Assembly: GCA_964651005.1 (NCBI GenBank)
Contig: CAZYVL010000008.1
Location: forward strand, 1 to 42,299
Direction: 5' to 3'
Origin: DATMFV01 sp964651005
Lineage (GTDB): Bacteria > Verrucomicrobiota > Verrucomicrobiia > Chthoniobacterales > Chthoniobacteraceae
Length of the DNA stretch: 42,299 bases
Shown here: piece after piece, positions 41,876 to 42,299 of the stretch
Position numbering within the stretch: the first letter of the stretch is position 1
Layout of the letters: the number at the start of each line of letters is the position of its first letter
Program-made: the position numbers and the translations under genes
Notes under the pieces: generated by a model
Databases searched by the model: none
The model's input: only the letters and a program-made list of their open reading frames with translations
Told to the model about the DNA's origin: nothing

Positions 41876-42299
41876 ATGAAGCAAAAGAGCCTGCTCCTGA
41901 AACTCGGCGGCCTTCTGGTGAAGGCGGTCTATCGCATTCATTGCTCCGGGCTGGAATCGCTTCCGGCGGGCGGCTGCCTGCTTGCTCCCAATCATGTCAC
42001 CTGGGTGGACGCCGTGCTTCTCCAGACCGTCTGCCCGCGTCCGATCCGGTTCCTGGTGTACGAGCCGATCTACCGGAACCGCTGGCTCCACCCGATCTTC
42101 CGGCTCCTGAAGGCGATCCCCGTCACCTCGCGCCGGGCGAAGGATTCCGTGAAAGAGGCGGCGGAACAACTCCGCGCGGGGGAGCTGGTCTGCATCTTCC
42201 CCGAAGGGCAGATCACCCGCTCGGGTTCGCTCCTTAAGCTGCGGCGCGGCTACGAGGTGATCGCCGGGGCGGCGGGCGTGCCCGTCGCGCCCGTCTGGC
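41876..42299 (+). CDS. PlsC-family 1-acylglycerol-3-phosphate acyltransferase-like protein, cut by window end
   Basis: The 141 codons visible read from MKQKSLLLKLGGLLVKAVYR through LAPNHVTWVDAVLL, which contains the NHxxxxD acyltransferase motif (His and Asp, catalytic pair), to FPEGQITRSG, the second conserved block that binds the phosphate of the acceptor. These define the PlsC family, which transfers acyl chains to lysophospholipids in membrane lipid synthesis. A fused acyl-ACP synthetase (Aas-like) or a major-facilitator domain could follow beyond the window, since such fusions are known. It starts 14 bases after livF on the same strand. The frame has no stop before the window end. Confidence 0.85.
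   Translation, partial: MKQKSLLLKLGGLLVKAVYRIHCSGLESLPAGGCLLAPNHVTWVDAVLLQTVCPRPIRFLVYEPIYRNRWLHPIFRLLKAIPVTSRRAKDSVKEAAEQLRAGELVCIFPEGQITRSGSLLKLRRGYEVIAGAAGVPVAPVW

Overview
The window is a GC-rich, densely coded bacterial chromosome segment interrupted by one 100-N scaffold gap at 27107-27206, so it is probably a draft or metagenome contig. Gene content fits a Gram-negative-type bacterium of the PVC group, most likely Verrucomicrobiota. The reasons are a complete dcw cluster with MurC fused to MurB, a LysM protein inside the cluster, a divergent FtsZ with a very long acidic proline-rich tail, few strong Shine-Dalgarno sites, and a type-B succinate dehydrogenase. This assignment is inference, since no rRNA gene lies in the window.

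Region 1 (175-20369, minus strand) is the division and cell-wall cluster. In transcription order it runs mraZ, rsmH, ftsL, ftsI, murE, murF, mraY, murD, a LysM membrane protein, ftsW, murG, murC-murB, ddl, ftsQ, ftsA, ftsZ and an exported protein of unknown function. Many junctions overlap by 1 or 4 bases, which implies translational coupling. Five GTGG boxes spaced exactly 10 bp apart sit just upstream of mraZ and match the known MraZ operator. Together the genes make UDP-MurNAc-pentapeptide (meso-diaminopimelate type), convert it to lipid II, and build the divisome.

Region 2 (20489-27315) is an accessory surface-glycan region. It holds an ABC exporter, three substantial glycosyltransferase genes, and an unusual density of broken genes. 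The broken ones are an amino-acid permease N-terminus, an epimerase with its middle deleted, a CgeB-like glycosyltransferase cut after 86 residues, and an orphan C-terminus after the gap. A 172-bp nearly coaxial imperfect palindrome at 24017-24188 lies in the middle of this region.

Region 3 (27334-37163) carries a large polytopic membrane protein, a DExD-box RNA helicase, hisC, gltX, and sdhC-sdhA-sdhB.

Region 4 (37164-42299) is a complete branched-chain amino-acid (or amide) ABC uptake operon, livK-livH-livM-livG-livF, with an intrinsic terminator between livK and livH. A PlsC-type acyltransferase follows and runs off the window end.

The most notable observations are the FtsZ T7-loop substitutions (Asn to His and Asp to Gly), the long palindromic element among broken glycosyltransferase-cluster genes, the textbook MraZ operator, and the LysM protein embedded between murD and ftsW. 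No rRNA, tRNA, CRISPR array or intact insertion sequence was recognised.
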